In this document: positions 62,061 through 64,000 of the stretch, in pieces
Layout: each line of letters begins with the position of its first letter
How positions within the stretch are numbered: the first letter of the stretch is position 1
Source: Arcicella sp043769985
GTDB taxonomy: Bacteria; Bacteroidota; Bacteroidia; Cytophagales; Spirosomataceae
Assembly: GCA_043769985.1 (NCBI GenBank)
Contig: JAYVIV010000034.1
Span: 1 to 64,000, forward strand
Length of the DNA stretch: 64,000 nucleotides
Reading direction: 5' to 3'
The notes under the pieces: model-generated
What the model saw: only the letters and a program-made list of their open reading frames with translations
Database searches by the model: none
Told to the model about the DNA's origin: nothing
Program-made: the position numbers and the translations under genes

Positions 62061-62106
62061 GCAAATATGTGCAAAGATTATTCGATATTTTGCAATAATG
62101 TGCAAA
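62061..62106. promoter_or_regulatory. Direct repeats upstream of GH63 gene
   Basis: GCAAATATGTGCAAA (62061-62075) and GCAATAATGTGCAAA (62092-62106) match at 13 of 15 positions and are 31 nt apart, about three DNA helix turns. Position upstream of the minus-strand GH63 start suits binding of a regulator dimer or two regulators on one DNA face. Confidence 0.4.
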
Positions 62107-62225
62107 ATATCATTCAAATTTAATGAAAAGCCTTTCATCATTAACTAAATATCAAGAATAAATGGTTAGATAGTACGATTTTTTATTCAATGTGAGAAAA
62201 ATATGGGATATGAGTAGTATGCTGG

Positions 62226-62258
62226 GAAGACGGCATGGCTCAAAGCAATGCCGACTTC
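62226..62258. repeat. Small hairpin with GGCAT words
   Basis: GAAG...GGCAT on the left pairs with ATGCC...CTTC on the right (62226-62258). A further GACTTC-ATTTG-GAAGTC hairpin overlaps its right side. The GGCATG word also occurs in the hairpin at 46708-46772. Confidence 0.5.
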
Positions 62259-62420
62259 ATTTGGAAGTCTTTAAAGTATTAATTATTCAGTAAAGAAGCC
62301 TTTTCTAAGTTTCCACCACAAATTTCAATCCTTTTATCATAAATTCATTGCGTTTATGGTTTTGGTTTCAGATATTTGGAAAAAATTCACGCTAACGCTT
62401 AATCCCCAAATTCTACTTCA

Positions 62421-64000
62421 ATGAATCGAAAATTTTACGCTTTTTTAGCAATCGCATTCTGCATTACAACCGCCTTTACATTTACCCAAGAAGGTGAAAA
62501 TCTTACCGAAAAAATCGTCAAAAAACTCGAAAAGTATCGTCTAATAACTCCCCAAGAAAAAGTTTATCTTCACTTCGACAAGCCCTATTACATGGCTGGC
62601 GAAACAATGTGGTTTAAAGGATACTTGTTTGATGGAATTTCCCATCAAATTGATTCTGTTAGTCGGGTGATGTATGTTGATTTGATTAATGAAATTACTG
62701 GAAAAACCATTGCCAGTCGTATCTTGAATTGTGATGGCTCAACCCACGGAGACATCGCACTGCCTGATAGTTTGGAAGAAGGCGTTTATCAGATTCGGGC
62801 TTATACCAATTATATGAGAAATTATTCTGAAGAATACTTTTTTCATCAAGATTTTAAGATTTACCAAGGCTCCATAAAAAATCGTTTAACCGACTCAAAT
62901 GCCAAAAAAATGACCGAAGCTGCTGATGTTCAGTTCTTTCCAGAAGGTGGCAATTCAGTAGTTGGTTTAGACTCAAGAATTGGTTTTAAAGCACTAAATG
63001 TTTTGGGTAAAGGCGTTGAAATTCAAGGGTTTGTATTAGATAACGTCAAAGATACTGTGGTTGCTTTTCAGTCGGAACACTTGGGGATGGGGGTCTTTAA
63101 CTATACTCCAGAATCTCAAAAAACTTACATGGCTTATGTGAAAGATAGTGACGGGAAGTATCGTCAATTTGGATTGCCTAATGCTTATGAACAAGGTTTT
63201 ACGATGGCAGTTGATAACATCTCAAACAAAGAAAAAGTAAAAGTTTTTATATCGAATAATTCTCCAAAACCTGCCGATATATCTTCCGAAATTGTGGTAG
63301 TTGCTCATCAAAGAGGACAGCTTTGTTTTATGGCAAAAGGCAACGAAACTCAGAAGTCTTTCGGACTTTCAATTCCTAAAAATAAAATCCCAGCTGATGG
63401 CATCGTGCAAATCACTTTGATGAATGCCAAAGGTGAACCTCTTTGCGAACGGTTAATTTTTAATAATCAAAATAGACAAATCAACTTAAAAATTACTCCT
63501 GACAAAGCTAATTATAAGATTAGAGAAAAAGTTACGGTCAGTTTGGAAGCAACTGATGCCGAAGGAAAACCCGTGGAAGGTAATTTTTCAGTGGCAGTCA
63601 CGGATGCAAGTCAAGTAATTGCCGACGCTCACCAAGAAAATTTGTTAACGTATCTTTTGTTAAGTTCCGATGTAAGTAATTTATCGGGTACGGATTATTA
63701 TTCTGCCTTGCGGGGAAATATCGAACAACCTGCCTATTATTTTGATAAAGAGAATACTATTGCCAATCGTCATTTAGATTTATTGATGATGACCCAAGGC
63801 TGGCGAAGATTCATTTGGCGAGAATTAATGACTGATAAAGAACCAAAAATCAATTATTTCATAGAAACTGGCTTGGAAATAACGGGAACGGCTCTGAAAC
63901 CGAATGGAAAAATTGCAGAAAAAGTAACATTGACTATGATGTTAAAGAAAGAAAAAACAAATCCTCAGCTTCAATTCGGAGTAACCGACTCCTTAGGTAG
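62421..64000 (+). CDS. Large secreted MG2/macroglobulin-like surface protein (partial)
   Basis: The frame from the ATG at 62421 stays open to the window end (526 codons). It begins with a signal peptide (M-N-R-K-F-Y-A-F-L-A-I-A-F-C-I-T-T-A-F-T-F), followed by P-Q-E-K-V-Y-L-H-F-D-K-P-Y-Y-M-A-G-E-T-M-W-F, the hallmark of Bacteroidota proteins with alpha-2-macroglobulin MG2-like domains, which in full length often carry a TonB-plug-like domain near the C-terminus. The second half has another Ig-like segment (I-N-L-K-I-T-P-D-K-A-N-Y-K-I-R-E-K-V-T-V-S-L). Function unknown; probably exposed in the periplasm or at the surface. C-terminus lies outside the window. Confidence 0.8.
   Translation, partial: MNRKFYAFLAIAFCITTAFTFTQEGENLTEKIVKKLEKYRLITPQEKVYLHFDKPYYMAGETMWFKGYLFDGISHQIDSVSRVMYVDLINEITGKTIASRILNCDGSTHGDIALPDSLEEGVYQIRAYTNYMRNYSEEYFFHQDFKIYQGSIKNRLTDSNAKKMTEAADVQFFPEGGNSVVGLDSRIGFKALNVLGKGVEIQGFVLDNVKDTVVAFQSEHLGMGVFNYTPESQKTYMAYVKDSDGKYRQFGLPNAYEQGFTMAVDNISNKEKVKVFISNNSPKPADISSEIVVVAHQRGQLCFMAKGNETQKSFGLSIPKNKIPADGIVQITLMNAKGEPLCERLIFNNQNRQINLKITPDKANYKIREKVTVSLEATDAEGKPVEGNFSVAVTDASQVIADAHQENLLTYLLLSSDVSNLSGTDYYSALRGNIEQPAYYFDKENTIANRHLDLLMMTQGWRRFIWRELMTDKEPKINYFIETGLEITGTALKPNGKIAEKVTLTMMLKKEKTNPQLQFGVTDSLG

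Larger units (their letters stand above)
62005..62420. other. Divergent spacer between GH63 gene and MG2-like gene
   Basis: A 416-nt AT-rich region. It holds two direct repeats (62061-62106) near the GH63 gene, a hairpin (62226-62258), and otherwise no open frame or RNA gene that I can support. A near-match GATATTTG box lies about 60 nt before 62421 but lacks a -33 partner. Confidence 0.5.

Overview
The window is AT-rich chromosomal DNA from a member of the Bacteroidota, most likely an environmental Cytophagales/Spirosomataceae-type bacterium (genus not resolvable here). Evidence: promoters of the Bacteroidota type (TTTG, about 20 nt, TAnnTTTG); TonB-dependent receptors with carboxypeptidase-like N-terminal domains; an ECF sigma / FecR-DUF4974 / STN-domain signalling set; a DUF4249 lipoprotein; a SprE/PorW-like type IX secretion lipoprotein; and SpmA-SpmB fused in one protein. 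I see no rRNA, tRNA, CRISPR array, insertion sequence or prophage. Both window edges cut genes (fahA on the left, an MG2-like surface protein on the right).

Layout. 1-3.8 kb: minus-strand tyrosine catabolism operon hpd-hmgA-fahA with a divergent LysR regulator. 4-7.1 kb: xylose isomerase, a convergent GntR/sugar-binding-domain regulator, a Uma2 nuclease-fold protein. 7.3-15.5 kb: PBP1A, a large TonB-dependent receptor, SprE/PorW-like lipoprotein. 15.6-21.7 kb: AtpZ-like protein, DUF3800 protein followed by a possible structured RNA, the elongasome pair PBP2-RodA, an MFS transporter. 21.8-30 kb: ATPase/DUF234 protein behind two tandem palindromes, DUF1080 hydrolase, D-threonine aldolase-like enzyme, porin-like barrel, GT39-type glycosyltransferase, methyltransferase, NhaA. 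30-32.5 kb: selenium use (selU-selD, tRNA 2-selenouridine) and a tiny Lys-rich protein. 32.6-44.2 kb: TonB receptor plus DUF4249, a kinase-fold orphan, the sigma/FecR/STN set, a TonB_C/TPR protein, an OmpA/PD40 protein. 44.3-52.3 kb: small membrane protein, hydrolase, hotdog and DinB proteins, an overlapping SpmAB-heparinase-glycosyltransferase operon, a PIN toxin-antitoxin pair, a VanX-type dipeptidase. 52.7-57.7 kb: TolC-HlyD export genes and a Septu (PtuA-PtuB) anti-phage cassette. 57.9-64 kb: short LeuA, GH63 glucosidase, partial surface protein.

The most unusual signal is not in the genes. Nearly every longer spacer, including spacers inside operons, holds a long inverted repeat. Five copies form one family: a 15-bp hairpin AACG-N7-GGTT around a 3-nt loop, where N7 differs between copies but both arms always change together (the 186 copy pairs over 14 of the 15 positions). 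Three of these copies sit inside an outer inverted repeat of about 22 nt. Other spacers use different words but the same design, often nested two or three deep. Arm-to-arm templating (quasipalindrome correction) or selection on RNA structure could explain this; the window alone cannot decide.
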